From B2-G16 sp964528085 (GTDB lineage: Bacteria; Bipolaricaulota; Bipolaricaulia; UBA7950; UBA9294), in NCBI GenBank assembly GCA_964528085.1, contig CAZGRE010000004.1, positions 1 to 49,735 of the forward strand: a stretch of 49,735 nucleotides of DNA, in the 5' to 3' direction. The position numbers and the translations under genes are program-made. Below the pieces are notes generated by a model. That model saw only the letters and a program-made list of their open reading frames with translations, did no database searches and was not told the DNA's origin. Shown in pieces: positions 1 to 7,926 of this stretch; within the stretch, counting starts at the first letter, position 1; every line of letters starts with the position of its first letter.

Positions 1-19
1 GATGAGGGAGGGGACGACC

Positions 20-976
20 GTGAAACGAAGATCTTTCTCGATGTTGGTGGTTCTCCTCGCGGCCGGGCTTTCCCTCGCCGCGGTGGGACAGACGGCGGTC
101 TCGGTCTTCGACATCGAGCCGGGCGTCGCTCGGCTCGGAGCCGGAGGGGCGGGGATCTCGGTGGCGGCCGGTGCGGAGACCCTCTACTACAACCCCGCAT
201 CCCTGACGAAGCTTCCCGGGATCAGCTTCAGCTCGTTCTACGCCTCGTATCTCGGCTTGGCGAGCTACTCCGCCTTCTCGCTTACGCTTCGTAACTTCGG
301 GATCGCTGCCCTCATGTTCAACTCGGGCGGGATCCAGGGGTACGATGCGGGCGGGAGCCAGACGACGACGCTCTCCTACCGGAACACGGGGTTCGTGTTC
401 GGCGTCGGGCTCGATCCGAGCGACCTTAAATTCATCCCCGATCTTCCGTTCGATATGTCGGTCGGGGCGCGGTTGAAGGGGCTCACGACCAAGGTTGGGG
501 ATGCAAGAGGGACCGGGTTCACCCTCGACATAGGAATGAGATCGGAGATCCCCGGTCTCAACCTCGGTCCGATTGCAATCTCCGACATCGCAGTCGGCCT
601 GACCGCGGTCAACCTGTTCGGCGTGCTCAGCTATGAGGCCGAGCAGGAGAACTTCGGGATGGACCTAGGGTTAGGCGCCTCGGCCAGGTTCGTGAATCTC
701 GTCTCCGCCGCCATCGACCTGTCGCTCGGCGGACACGGGATCCACTTCGGCCTGGAGTACTCGCCGGCCTCCACCCTCACCCTCAGGTTGGGGTTGATCT
801 CGAAGGGGGGGATCTCGGTGACCGCTGGGGTCGGGGTCGCTGTGCAGGGGTTCATGCTCGATTACGCCTACGTCAGCCACACCCTCGGCGGGACGCACCG
901 GGTATCCCTGACAATCGACTTCTCCTCCCTGGATATCAGCGCCCTCAGCCGCTCGCTCCGCCGGCTCCTACCGTAG
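20..976 (+). CDS. PorV/UPF0164-like outer-membrane beta-barrel protein
   Basis: The protein is predicted to be exported and to form an outer-membrane barrel. GTG at 20 is preferred over ATG at 2 because a GAGGGAGGGG ribosome-binding site lies just before it, and the product then opens with a normal signal peptide (KRR, a hydrophobic stretch, then AVGQTA). After the signal comes the PorV/PorQ/UPF0164 hallmark: GVARLGAGGAGISVA, then ETLYYNPASLTKL. The rest alternates short hydrophobic strands and ends in aromatic or hydrophobic strands, as barrels do. The product is 318 residues, normal for the family. It converges on tgt with a 4-bp gap and no terminator between them. The role (porin or secretion-associated) is not visible from sequence. 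Confidence 0.72.
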   Translation: MKRRSFSMLVVLLAAGLSLAAVGQTAVSVFDIEPGVARLGAGGAGISVAAGAETLYYNPASLTKLPGISFSSFYASYLGLASYSAFSLTLRNFGIAALMFNSGGIQGYDAGGSQTTTLSYRNTGFVFGVGLDPSDLKFIPDLPFDMSVGARLKGLTTKVGDARGTGFTLDIGMRSEIPGLNLGPIAISDIAVGLTAVNLFGVLSYEAEQENFGMDLGLGASARFVNLVSAAIDLSLGGHGIHFGLEYSPASTLTLRLGLISKGGISVTAGVGVAVQGFMLDYAYVSHTLGGTHRVSLTIDFSSLDISALSRSLRRLLP

Positions 977-980
977 TCGG

Positions 981-2186
981 TCAGGCGCTCATCCATTCCG
1001 CTTCGAGCGCGGCGAGCGAATCGGTGGAGATCGCCTTCCGGATGTCGGCCATCAACCTCGTCAAGAACCTCAGGTTGTGGATCGTGGCGAGGCGGTAGAA
1101 GGATAGCTCCCCCGCCCGGCAGAGGTGGCTCAAATAGGCGCGTGAGTGGTTCCGGCACGTGAAGCAGTCGCAGCCCTCGTCGATCGGTCGGGGGTCGGTC
1201 CGGAATCTCGCGTTCCTCAGGTTGATCCTGTGCCGCGGCTCCCCCTTGACGAAGACCGTGCCGTTGCGGGCGATCCGCGTCGGTGAAGCGCAGTCGAACA
1301 CATCGATCCCGCGGCGGACGGCGGCGAATATGTCGTCGATCTCTCCTATCCCGAGGAGGTGCCTCGGTTTATCCTCCGGGAGAAGGGGGACGGTCCAGTC
1401 GAGGACGCGGTGCATGTCGGCCTTCGATCTCCCGAGGGATCCGCCGATCGCAAACCCGTCGAACGGCATCCCCCCGATCACGGTCGCGCTCTTCGTCCTC
1501 AAGTCCTCGTACGCCCCGCCCTGGACGATCCCGAATAGGAGCTGATCCGGGTTGGGGAGGTCCGGATTACCTTTTGTTCCATCGAATTGTAATAAAGCGC
1601 GCTCCGCCCAGCGATGGGTCCTCTCCATCGCCGCCTTCGTGTAGTCGTAGTCGTGCAGAGGGGAGGTGCACTCGTCGAGGACGAGGATGATGTCCGCCCC
1701 GAGCCTCCGCTCGATATCGATCACCCCCTCAGGAGAGAAGAAGCGGGCCGACCCGTCGATGATCGAGCGGAAATGAGCCCCCTCCTCGCTCAGCCTGACG
1801 AGGGACTCTCCCCTCTTGTGGCTCGCCGGCGCCGCCTCGCCTGGGAAGATCGACGCGACCTTCCCTACACCGTGCTCCTTCCCTGCCCCGAGGCTGAACA
1901 CCTGGAAGCCGCCGGAGTCGGTCATCATCGGCCGGTCCCATCCCGAGAACCGGTGGAGCCCGCCGAGCTTCGCGATCGTCTCCTCCCCCGGTCGAAGGTG
2001 GAGATGGTATGAGTTTGAGATCACGATCTGGACGCCGATTCCCTCCAGATCCGCCGGGGTCAGCCCCTTGACGCTCGCCCGCGTCGCCACAGCGACGAAC
2101 GCCGGCGTCTTCACCTTCCCGTGGGGAGTCACCAGCTCACCGATCCTGGCGCGGGAACCTGCTTCGCTATACATTACCGTAAACAT
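981..2186 (-). CDS. tgt: tRNA-guanine transglycosylase (queuine tRNA-ribosyltransferase)
   Basis: The enzyme exchanges guanine 34 of GUN-anticodon tRNAs for preQ1 on the way to queuosine. At 401 residues it carries the full bacterial set: the general base D90 in MMTDSGGFQ, the nucleophile D299 in DVFDCASPTR, and zinc ligands C340, C342, C345 and H371 (CDCFTC, then HNLRF), at the same relative spacing as the Zymomonas enzyme. It lies 51 bp downstream of a secreted glycosidase-like gene on the same strand and is probably co-transcribed with it. The ATG has no clear Shine-Dalgarno. No other queuosine genes are in the window. Confidence 0.95.
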   Translation of the reverse strand: MFTVMYSEAGSRARIGELVTPHGKVKTPAFVAVATRASVKGLTPADLEGIGVQIVISNSYHLHLRPGEETIAKLGGLHRFSGWDRPMMTDSGGFQVFSLGAGKEHGVGKVASIFPGEAAPASHKRGESLVRLSEEGAHFRSIIDGSARFFSPEGVIDIERRLGADIILVLDECTSPLHDYDYTKAAMERTHRWAERALLQFDGTKGNPDLPNPDQLLFGIVQGGAYEDLRTKSATVIGGMPFDGFAIGGSLGRSKADMHRVLDWTVPLLPEDKPRHLLGIGEIDDIFAAVRRGIDVFDCASPTRIARNGTVFVKGEPRHRINLRNARFRTDPRPIDEGCDCFTCRNHSRAYLSHLCRAGELSFYRLATIHNLRFLTRLMADIRKAISTDSLAALEAEWMSA

Positions 2187-2237
2187 GGGATTTAATGAAT
2201 CCAGGCTTGGATCGTATCCGATTTCCCCGGCTGCTCG

Positions 2238-3230
2238 CTAGTCGAGGGCGCGGTAGAGGGCGGTATAGTCGCAGGACGGGTTCCAGAAGAGATACCCGTC
2301 TGCCCCTCCGTCCTCCGCCGCCCTTATCTGGGCGCGGATGTAGTCCTCGAGGCTCATCCCCTCCGGGAGGTCGAGGTCGAACGCCTGGAAGAACGGGCGG
2401 AATCGCGCCTTTACCCTCCTGCTTCCGGATGCGAGCGCCTCGCTGACGACCCGGTAGGGGTCGTCCTTGTAGTAGTCCTCCACGTAGTGAGAAGGGTAGA
2501 GCATCGGAGATATAAAGTCGACGTACGGTGCGATCCCCTCGAGGGATTGCCCTATCGGATCGATCAACTTCGCGTTCCATCCCCACATGACACGGCCGAA
2601 CAGGTCGGCTGAGATCTTCACACGCCCCGAGAGGAGCCTCTGGGCGGCGTCGAGGAATCGGCCGATCGCTTCGTAGCGCTCTGCGTAGACCGGGGCGAGC
2701 CCCCCTCCGTCCGGGTAGCGGACGTAGTCGAACTGGATCTCGTCGAAGCCGAGGTCTGCGACCTCGTTTGCGATCGCCAGGTTGCAGGTAACGACGGTCT
2801 CGTCCTCGGGGGAGACCCACGCCCCATCCACGTTCAGCCGGCGGGCGAGGATCGGATCGTAGAAGACGACCTGACGGGCGATCAGGTAGAATCCCCGTTC
2901 CCGTAGCTCGGGGATCAGCCGGTGAAGATCGATCCTGTCGACCGCTGCGTCGATCCCTCTGACGAACGGGATCTCGGATCGGTAGGTGACCTCACCGTGC
3001 ATGTTCTTAACGTTTATCACGAGGGCGTTTATCTTCCCTTGCTCACGTGCTGCGAATACCCCTTCCATGATCCCTTGGTTGTTGAGGGCGTACGATGTGA
3101 GATAGACCCCGATCACGCCCGTCCCGGGGTCGGGGAGGGGGGGCTGTGCCCCGCGGTCGAGGGAGAGGAAGCCGAATAAGACGATGATCGAGGATGCGAC
3201 GACGACGAGAGCCGGTTTCGAGCGGGCCAT
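2238..3230 (-). CDS. Exported glycosyl-hydrolase-like protein (COG1306/DUF4015 family)
   Basis: The 330-residue protein has an N-terminal signal anchor (basic start, then hydrophobic residues 7-24). A TIM-barrel-like domain of the DUF4015/COG1306 putative glycosyl hydrolase family follows. Family features are GVYLTSYALNN near the start, ALVINVKN on strand 2, the acidic pair in GFDEIQFDYVRYPD, SADLFG, and FISPMLYPSHY late in the barrel. Family members are poorly characterised. The acidic residues in DEIQFDYVRYP sit where a glycosidase active site would be, but substrate and activity are unknown. It leads the minus-strand unit with tgt. The ATG lacks a Shine-Dalgarno and has TAACAT exactly 6 nt upstream, suggesting a leaderless transcript. 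Confidence 0.75.
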   Translation of the reverse strand: MARSKPALVVVASSIIVLFGFLSLDRGAQPPLPDPGTGVIGVYLTSYALNNQGIMEGVFAAREQGKINALVINVKNMHGEVTYRSEIPFVRGIDAAVDRIDLHRLIPELRERGFYLIARQVVFYDPILARRLNVDGAWVSPEDETVVTCNLAIANEVADLGFDEIQFDYVRYPDGGGLAPVYAERYEAIGRFLDAAQRLLSGRVKISADLFGRVMWGWNAKLIDPIGQSLEGIAPYVDFISPMLYPSHYVEDYYKDDPYRVVSEALASGSRRVKARFRPFFQAFDLDLPEGMSLEDYIRAQIRAAEDGGADGYLFWNPSCDYTALYRALD

Positions 3231-3236
3231 ATCCGG

Positions 3237-3242
3237 ATGTTA
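3237..3242 (-). promoter_or_regulatory. Putative leaderless promoter -10 (TAACAT, 6 nt before ATG)
   Basis: TAACAT on the minus strand ends 6 nt before the ATG at 3230. A transcript starting 7 nt after this hexamer would begin at the ATG itself. There is no Shine-Dalgarno. The -35 region is weak (TTCCCC at 17 nt). Confidence 0.35.
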
Positions 3243-3396
3243 GCGGTCAGCAAGCGGCCGGGGAATCCTTCCGGTTTCGAGCTTGAGGGACGACCGGCAC
3301 GTCCGGGGTGGACGCGGACCCTTGGCTCGCTTCACGATATCCACACCTTCGGTTCACACGCCTGTCAATAGGTCTCGGTAGCCTGTACGATGACGA

Positions 3397-3425
3397 TTGT
3401 TGGAATCAGACAGCAGGGCTATAAT
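3397..3425 (+). promoter_or_regulatory. Sigma70-type promoter for the NosD-DUF192 gene
   Basis: TTGTTG (3397-3402), a 17-nt spacer and a perfect TATAAT (3420-3425). Transcription would start near 3432, so the coding start must lie downstream of it. This supports ATG 3490 over earlier in-frame starts. The 259-bp divergent gap 3231-3489 holds nothing else I recognise. Confidence 0.7.
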
Positions 3426-3489
3426 CCGCGAAGGCCCGCAAAGGAGCGGTTTTTTCGGGCGGTCGTTATCTTGCAAAAAGGAGCCTGTG

Positions 3490-5397
3490 ATGAGGAAAAG
3501 CGCGTTGATACTGCTCGCAATAGGGTTGATAGTAGGTGGGGTTACCCTCGCGGTGTTCGCCGACACCCGCGGGGCGATAACGATCCTTTCCGATGCCGAT
3601 TTCACAGCGGAGAACGGGGTCGTATCCGGAAGCGGGACGGAGGATGACCCTTACGTCATCGCCGGCTGGGAGATCGAGGTCGGCGAAGGGGGATTCTACG
3701 GGGTGCGGATCGAGAACGTCGATGCCCACTTCGTCCTCCGCGGCCTCGTCATCCACGGTGCAGGCGACCCGGCCGGGGCAGCGATGAGGATCGGATTCTC
3801 CTCCGGCGGGAGGATCGAGGGGTGCACGATCACCGAGTCGGTGAACGGGATCGAGATCGTCTCTTCCACGGGGATACGGATCGAACGGTGCGTCCTCTAC
3901 GTCACAGGGCGTGGGCTTCGCGTCCTCGGCGAGACTCCGGAGGAGTACCGGCTCGATATCGATGACTCGAACCTGTTGAACGGTTCGCCGATCCTCTACT
4001 ACTACGGGCTCGACGGGGAGACGATCGACGGCTTCGAGACGACCCACATGACGATCGCCGATAGCAGGAACGTGACGGTGTCGAACAACGAGGTGGTAAA
4101 CGGCGACGGTATCGAGCTCGCATTCGTCACCGACTCGATCGTGGAGAGAAACTCGGTCCACCGGAAGAGCCCGGTCCTGACCGATCACGGGATCCTCCTC
4201 TACCGCTCCGATCGGAACACGATCAGGCAAAACGGCGTCTGGAACAACCGGCTCGCCGGGATTCAGCTCGCCCTCTCCTCTGAGAACACGATTGAGGGAA
4301 ACAGCCTCTACGCGAACGACACAGGGATCAGGCTCGTCGGTTCGGATTCGAACACGATCAAGGAGAACGATCTATTCGCCAACGTGACAGCCATCTTCCT
4401 GACCGGCGGAGCGACCGGGAACACGATCCTGGGAAACGTCATATACCATGAGAACACGAAGGAGGGGATCTCCCTCGAAGTCGCAACCGGAAACCGGATC
4501 GAGAAGAACGGCCTGACCGACTGTGAGATCGGGATCGTCCTGTTGAGCGGAGCGAGCGGGAATATGGTTGTAGCGAACACGATTGTCGCAGGCTCCTACG
4601 GTATCTCAGTATCCGGATCGTCGAACGATATTGAGGATAACCTATTAGCACAGCAGACGCGGGGGATCATCTTCCCTGAGACGTACGGAAGGACGATGAC
4701 GCGCGACAACGTCATCCGCGGGAACGTCTTCGCCGACAACAGCCACCACGTCTACCTGAACATCGATTCGACCGGGAACCGCCTCTCCGAGAACGCGTTC
4801 CTCGGCGACTCCGTCTCCCTCGTCTTCGATCACGGCACAGGGAACATGTGGACGGTCGGTGGCGTGGGGAACTACTGGGGGGATACGCCGATCCCCGATG
4901 AGGACGAAGACGGGATCGGGGATACGCCGGTGACGATCTACCCGGCCGTCGTAGAGGATACGGCCCCGCTTGTGGGGATCGACCCGGCCTCGGCCGGGGT
5001 CGGGATACTGAGCACCATTGAAAAGGAAGAGGTGTTAATCGAGGTACCGAACGGTGATCCGGTGAGGATCACCGTCCTGCGGGCCGACGAGGGGTACGAG
5101 CGGTGGGTCGGATTCCGCGGCTTTCCCGCCGATCTCCTCTCCGGCTTCCCCGGGATCCTGTTCGTCTTCGCTGAGGAGGAGGAGCGGCGGTTCACGATGG
5201 CCACCGTCCTGTTCGACCTCGACGTCGCGTTCTTCGATAAGGAGGGAGACCTGGTCGGGGTCGCGACGATGACGGCGAACAGGGAGGACCTCTACACGGC
5301 CGATGGACCGTTTAAGTACGCGATCGAGCTCCCGGCCGGGACGCTCTCCGATCTTTCGATCGGGGAGGGAGCGCGCCTCCTCGTTCCGCCGGGTTAG
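3490..5397 (+). CDS. Secreted NosD-like right-handed beta-helix protein with C-terminal DUF192 domain
   Basis: ATG 3490 follows AAAAAGGAG by 6 nt and starts a signal peptide (MRKSALILLAIG to VFADT). Residues ~35-480 are a right-handed parallel beta-helix of NosD/CASH type. The entry motif is DFTAENGVVSGSG..DDPYVI.GWEI, and many N-T-I / N-x-I-x-x-N rungs such as SNTIKENDLF follow. The helix closes with VGNYWGDTPIPDEDEDGIGD, a typical NosD end. Residues ~518-635 match DUF192: GFPGILFVF, then FTMATVLFDLDVAFFDKEG, then KYAIELPAG and IGEGARL. The helix is likely a carbohydrate-binding surface; DUF192 has no firm function. The gene meets the GNAT gene tail to tail with a 4-bp overlap. A shorter paralogue without DUF192 is at 24237-25052. 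Confidence 0.8.
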   Translation: MRKSALILLAIGLIVGGVTLAVFADTRGAITILSDADFTAENGVVSGSGTEDDPYVIAGWEIEVGEGGFYGVRIENVDAHFVLRGLVIHGAGDPAGAAMRIGFSSGGRIEGCTITESVNGIEIVSSTGIRIERCVLYVTGRGLRVLGETPEEYRLDIDDSNLLNGSPILYYYGLDGETIDGFETTHMTIADSRNVTVSNNEVVNGDGIELAFVTDSIVERNSVHRKSPVLTDHGILLYRSDRNTIRQNGVWNNRLAGIQLALSSENTIEGNSLYANDTGIRLVGSDSNTIKENDLFANVTAIFLTGGATGNTILGNVIYHENTKEGISLEVATGNRIEKNGLTDCEIGIVLLSGASGNMVVANTIVAGSYGISVSGSSNDIEDNLLAQQTRGIIFPETYGRTMTRDNVIRGNVFADNSHHVYLNIDSTGNRLSENAFLGDSVSLVFDHGTGNMWTVGGVGNYWGDTPIPDEDEDGIGDTPVTIYPAVVEDTAPLVGIDPASAGVGILSTIEKEEVLIEVPNGDPVRITVLRADEGYERWVGFRGFPADLLSGFPGILFVFAEEEERRFTMATVLFDLDVAFFDKEGDLVGVATMTANREDLYTADGPFKYAIELPAGTLSDLSIGEGARLLVPPG

Positions 5398-5942
5398 CAC
5401 GGGTCCTCGTAATAGAAGACCTGATAGACGAGGCGGTCGAGGATCTCTTCCTTGAACGAGATGTCAAGCCCGCGGCTGACGAACGCCGGTAGTCGCTGAC
5501 GGAGCGTCTCCGAATAGTCGACGGCGAGGATGCAGTCGCGGCCGAGGGCGGTGAGGGCCTCCTGCAGGAGCTTCGCCCCGATCCGGCGGAGATCCTGGTG
5601 CTTCGGGTCGATGACCACAGCGGGGAGGAAGTAGATCTTCCCCGCTGTGAATCGCTCCGGGTAGCGGCGCTCGAAGTAACCGGCGTTCACCCATGGAATC
5701 TTGTGCAACGCGTTCGTCAGAAGGGTCACTCCGACGAGCTCGTCGGCGACGTAGACGAGGAACTTTCGGAAGTCCGGGTCCTGGAGGACCGTCTCGAACT
5801 GGGCGACGCTGAAGCCGCCGTGGTGGATCGGCGTCCGCCGGTTCAGCTCCGTGAACGCGCGGCGGTAGATCGCCCACAGGCGGAGGCGCGCCTCCGGATC
5901 CTCTATTACGGATTCCTCGACGATCCTTATCTCGCTTGCCAT
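5394..5942 (-). CDS. GNAT-like acyltransferase, substrate unknown
   Basis: The protein has 182 residues and a good ribosome-binding site (GGAGGAGGAG just before ATG). The pattern is that of a GNAT fold: a first helical region (residues ~15-45), strands at FLVYVADELVGVTLL (~60-75) and IYFLPAVVIDPKHQ, then a helix starting at RRIGAKLLQEAL in the acetyl-CoA pyrophosphate-loop position, and a late strand DCILAVDYSE. The loop is degenerate (D-L-R-R-I-G rather than R/Q-x-x-G-x-G/A), so both acyl donor and activity are uncertain. It is the last gene of the tldD-pmbA-upp unit, 27 bp after upp. Confidence 0.5.
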   Translation of the reverse strand: MASEIRIVEESVIEDPEARLRLWAIYRRAFTELNRRTPIHHGGFSVAQFETVLQDPDFRKFLVYVADELVGVTLLTNALHKIPWVNAGYFERRYPERFTAGKIYFLPAVVIDPKHQDLRRIGAKLLQEALTALGRDCILAVDYSETLRQRLPAFVSRGLDISFKEEILDRLVYQVFYYEDPC

Positions 5943-5969
5943 CTCCTCCTCCGTTGGATGAGCGGCCGG

Positions 5970-6593
5970 CTAGGTCCCGAATATCCTATCCCCGGCGTCG
6001 CCGAGGCCGGGGATGATGTAGCCTTTTTCGTCGAGCTTTCGATCGAGCGCTGCGGTGTAGATCGGGACGTCCGGGTGGGCGGCCGAATAGGCCTCCACCC
6101 CCTCCGGCGCGGCGACGAGGCAGAGGAAGCGGATCCTCCTCCCACCTTCCCGTTTTATGATGTCGGTCGCGGCGATCGCGCTCCCACCAGTAGCGAGCAT
6201 CGGATCGACGAGGATGATATGCGCATCCTCCAAATCGGGGGGGAGCTTGCAGTAGTACTCGATCGGCTTCAGCGTCTTCCGATCGCGGTAAAGCCCGATG
6301 TGCCCGACCTTCGCCGTCGGGATCAGGTCGAGGACGCTCGCCAGCATCCCGGTCCCGGCGCGGAGGATCGGCACGAGGACGATCGATGCGTCGAGTACCT
6401 GGCCGGTCATCCGCTCGAGCGGGGTCGAGACCTCAACCTCGCGGAGCGGATAGTCGCGCGTGATTTCATAGACCATCAGGGCCGTCAGCTCGGCGAGGAG
6501 CCGGCGGAACGTCTGGTTGTCGGTCCGCACATCCCGCATCCGAGTGAGCTTGCTCTTGATCAGCGGATGATCGAAGACGTGTAGGGCGGTCAA
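5970..6593 (-). CDS. upp: Uracil phosphoribosyltransferase
   Basis: The enzyme makes UMP from uracil and PRPP (pyrimidine salvage). The start is TTG at 6593: AAGGAGG sits 5 nt upstream and gives a 207-residue protein, the normal family length. Upstream in-frame codons lie inside pmbA and encode non-family sequence. Visible signatures are PILRAGTGM (residues 75-83), the PRPP loop IILVDPMLATGGS (126-138), and the uracil-binding C-terminus YIIPGLGDAGDR. It starts 16 bp after pmbA and belongs to the same minus-strand operon. Confidence 0.95.
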   Translation of the reverse strand: MTALHVFDHPLIKSKLTRMRDVRTDNQTFRRLLAELTALMVYEITRDYPLREVEVSTPLERMTGQVLDASIVLVPILRAGTGMLASVLDLIPTAKVGHIGLYRDRKTLKPIEYYCKLPPDLEDAHIILVDPMLATGGSAIAATDIIKREGGRRIRFLCLVAAPEGVEAYSAAHPDVPIYTAALDRKLDEKGYIIPGLGDAGDRIFGT

Positions 6594-6609
6594 CCTCCCC
6601 TCCTTTGGG

Positions 6610-7926
6610 TCACTCCCCCGCCACCCGGAGCGAATCGACGAGGACGTACGGGACGAGCCCGCCGGGGAACATCCCGCCGGATGCGATCCGCCGTTCACGG
6701 CTGAGGGAGATGACGTTTTCAAAGTCCTGATAGATATTCCCTGAGATCATCGTCCGGTCGAGCCGGCCTACGACACGCCCTCCCTTGATGTGAAAACCGA
6801 TCGCCTGCACGGCGAACTCCCCTTGCGGATAGTTCCCGGAGTGAAACCCCATCCCGCCGGTGATCAACAACCCCTCATCGAGCGAGGCGATCATGTTGCG
6901 GTACGGTACATCCCCCGGCTCGACGGTGGCGTTCACCGGCCAGGGGCTCGGCCTCGTCTCCGTTCCGCCTCCGAACAGCTCGCGTTTCAGCCCGTTCCCG
7001 GTCGAGCCGCGCCCGAGGGCCACCCCGGTCCGCAGGTCGAGGAGGTAATCCTTGAGGATCCCCTCCTCGACGAGGACCCGCCGCCGGCACGGGACCCCTT
7101 CGTCGTCGAACGGACGGCTCCCCGGGCCACGATCCTGAAGCGGATCGTCGATTACGGTGATCTTGCAGGAGAGGATCCTCTCTCCGATCCGGTCGATGAG
7201 GGGGGACGTCCCCTTCTCGATCGCATCCCCGCTCAGCCCGAAGGCGAGGGGGAGGAGGAAGAGATACGCCGCCTCAGGCGCGAAGATCACCGGGAGCCTA
7301 CCGGTCTTCGGTGTCGAACTCTCCTCCGTCCAGCCGTACCATTCGAGGAACTCGTCGACCAGCTCCGGATCGATATCGAGCGGCGTGACCGAGGCGGTCG
7401 ACTTGTACACCCCGATCCCCGCACCTTTTATCGGCGCACCGAAACCGAGGGTTACCCGCGTCGATCTATCCTGACCGGCCGCCCCTCCGGTCGTCTCGAT
7501 CCGAAGATCCCGTCTCAGGGCGGTTGCCACGATGAACAGAGGGATATCAGAGCGGGCCTTCCTGATTATCTCTTTTACCTTCTCGCAGAGTGAGACGAGA
7601 TCCGCGCTCTTCAGCTTTGCGCTCTCTTCGTCGTAATTCAGGACGCTCTCGTAGTTGGCCTTCTCCGCGAACGAGAAGCCCGCCTTCCCCCCGAACCTCG
7701 CCGCTGCGATCCCCTCTTCGAGAAGGCCCGGTCGGTTGGGGTCGACGCCGTAGGTGGTCCCGAGCTTGCCGTCTTCGATGACGCGGAGGGCGACCGATGA
7801 GCGGTCATCCTCCGTTATCCCGTGCAATTGGTAGTCCTCGTAGCGGACGGAGAGCGTATGCTCCCTCTTCCAGTAAAGCTCGGCCTCGTCGACGCTCGCT
7901 CGCGCCCGCTCGATCAGCCCGTGCAT
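6610..7926 (-). CDS. pmbA: TldE/PmbA-type metalloprotease subunit homologue
   Basis: This is the 438-residue non-catalytic partner of TldD. The ATG at 7926 shares its A with the tldD stop (TGATG), so translation is coupled; GGGAGGTG inside the tldD end is the ribosome-binding site. Family features are DRSSVALRVIEDGKLGTTYG near the N-terminus, LPVIFAPEAAYLFLLPLAFG at the position where TldD has HExxxH (here without the motif), PFDDEGVP, FGGGTETRPSPW, and ITGGMGFHSGNYPQGEF near the end. TldD/TldE heterodimers degrade unfolded peptides and mature some peptide-derived natural products. No such peptide gene is obvious nearby. Confidence 0.9.
   Translation of the reverse strand: MHGLIERARASVDEAELYWKREHTLSVRYEDYQLHGITEDDRSSVALRVIEDGKLGTTYGVDPNRPGLLEEGIAAARFGGKAGFSFAEKANYESVLNYDEESAKLKSADLVSLCEKVKEIIRKARSDIPLFIVATALRRDLRIETTGGAAGQDRSTRVTLGFGAPIKGAGIGVYKSTASVTPLDIDPELVDEFLEWYGWTEESSTPKTGRLPVIFAPEAAYLFLLPLAFGLSGDAIEKGTSPLIDRIGERILSCKITVIDDPLQDRGPGSRPFDDEGVPCRRRVLVEEGILKDYLLDLRTGVALGRGSTGNGLKRELFGGGTETRPSPWPVNATVEPGDVPYRNMIASLDEGLLITGGMGFHSGNYPQGEFAVQAIGFHIKGGRVVGRLDRTMISGNIYQDFENVISLSRERRIASGGMFPGGLVPYVLVDSLRVAGE

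Noticed and set aside
631..898. Long open frames opposite or out of phase with real genes (many such across the window)
   Set aside because: In GC-rich DNA these are shadows: they lack ribosome-binding sites and family motifs, are rich in Arg/Pro/Gly, and lie fully inside well-supported genes.
3397..3489. N-terminal extension of the NosD-DUF192 protein
   Set aside because: The earlier in-frame start lies on the -35 element, upstream of the predicted transcript start, and the signal peptide begins at ATG 3490 with a good ribosome-binding site.
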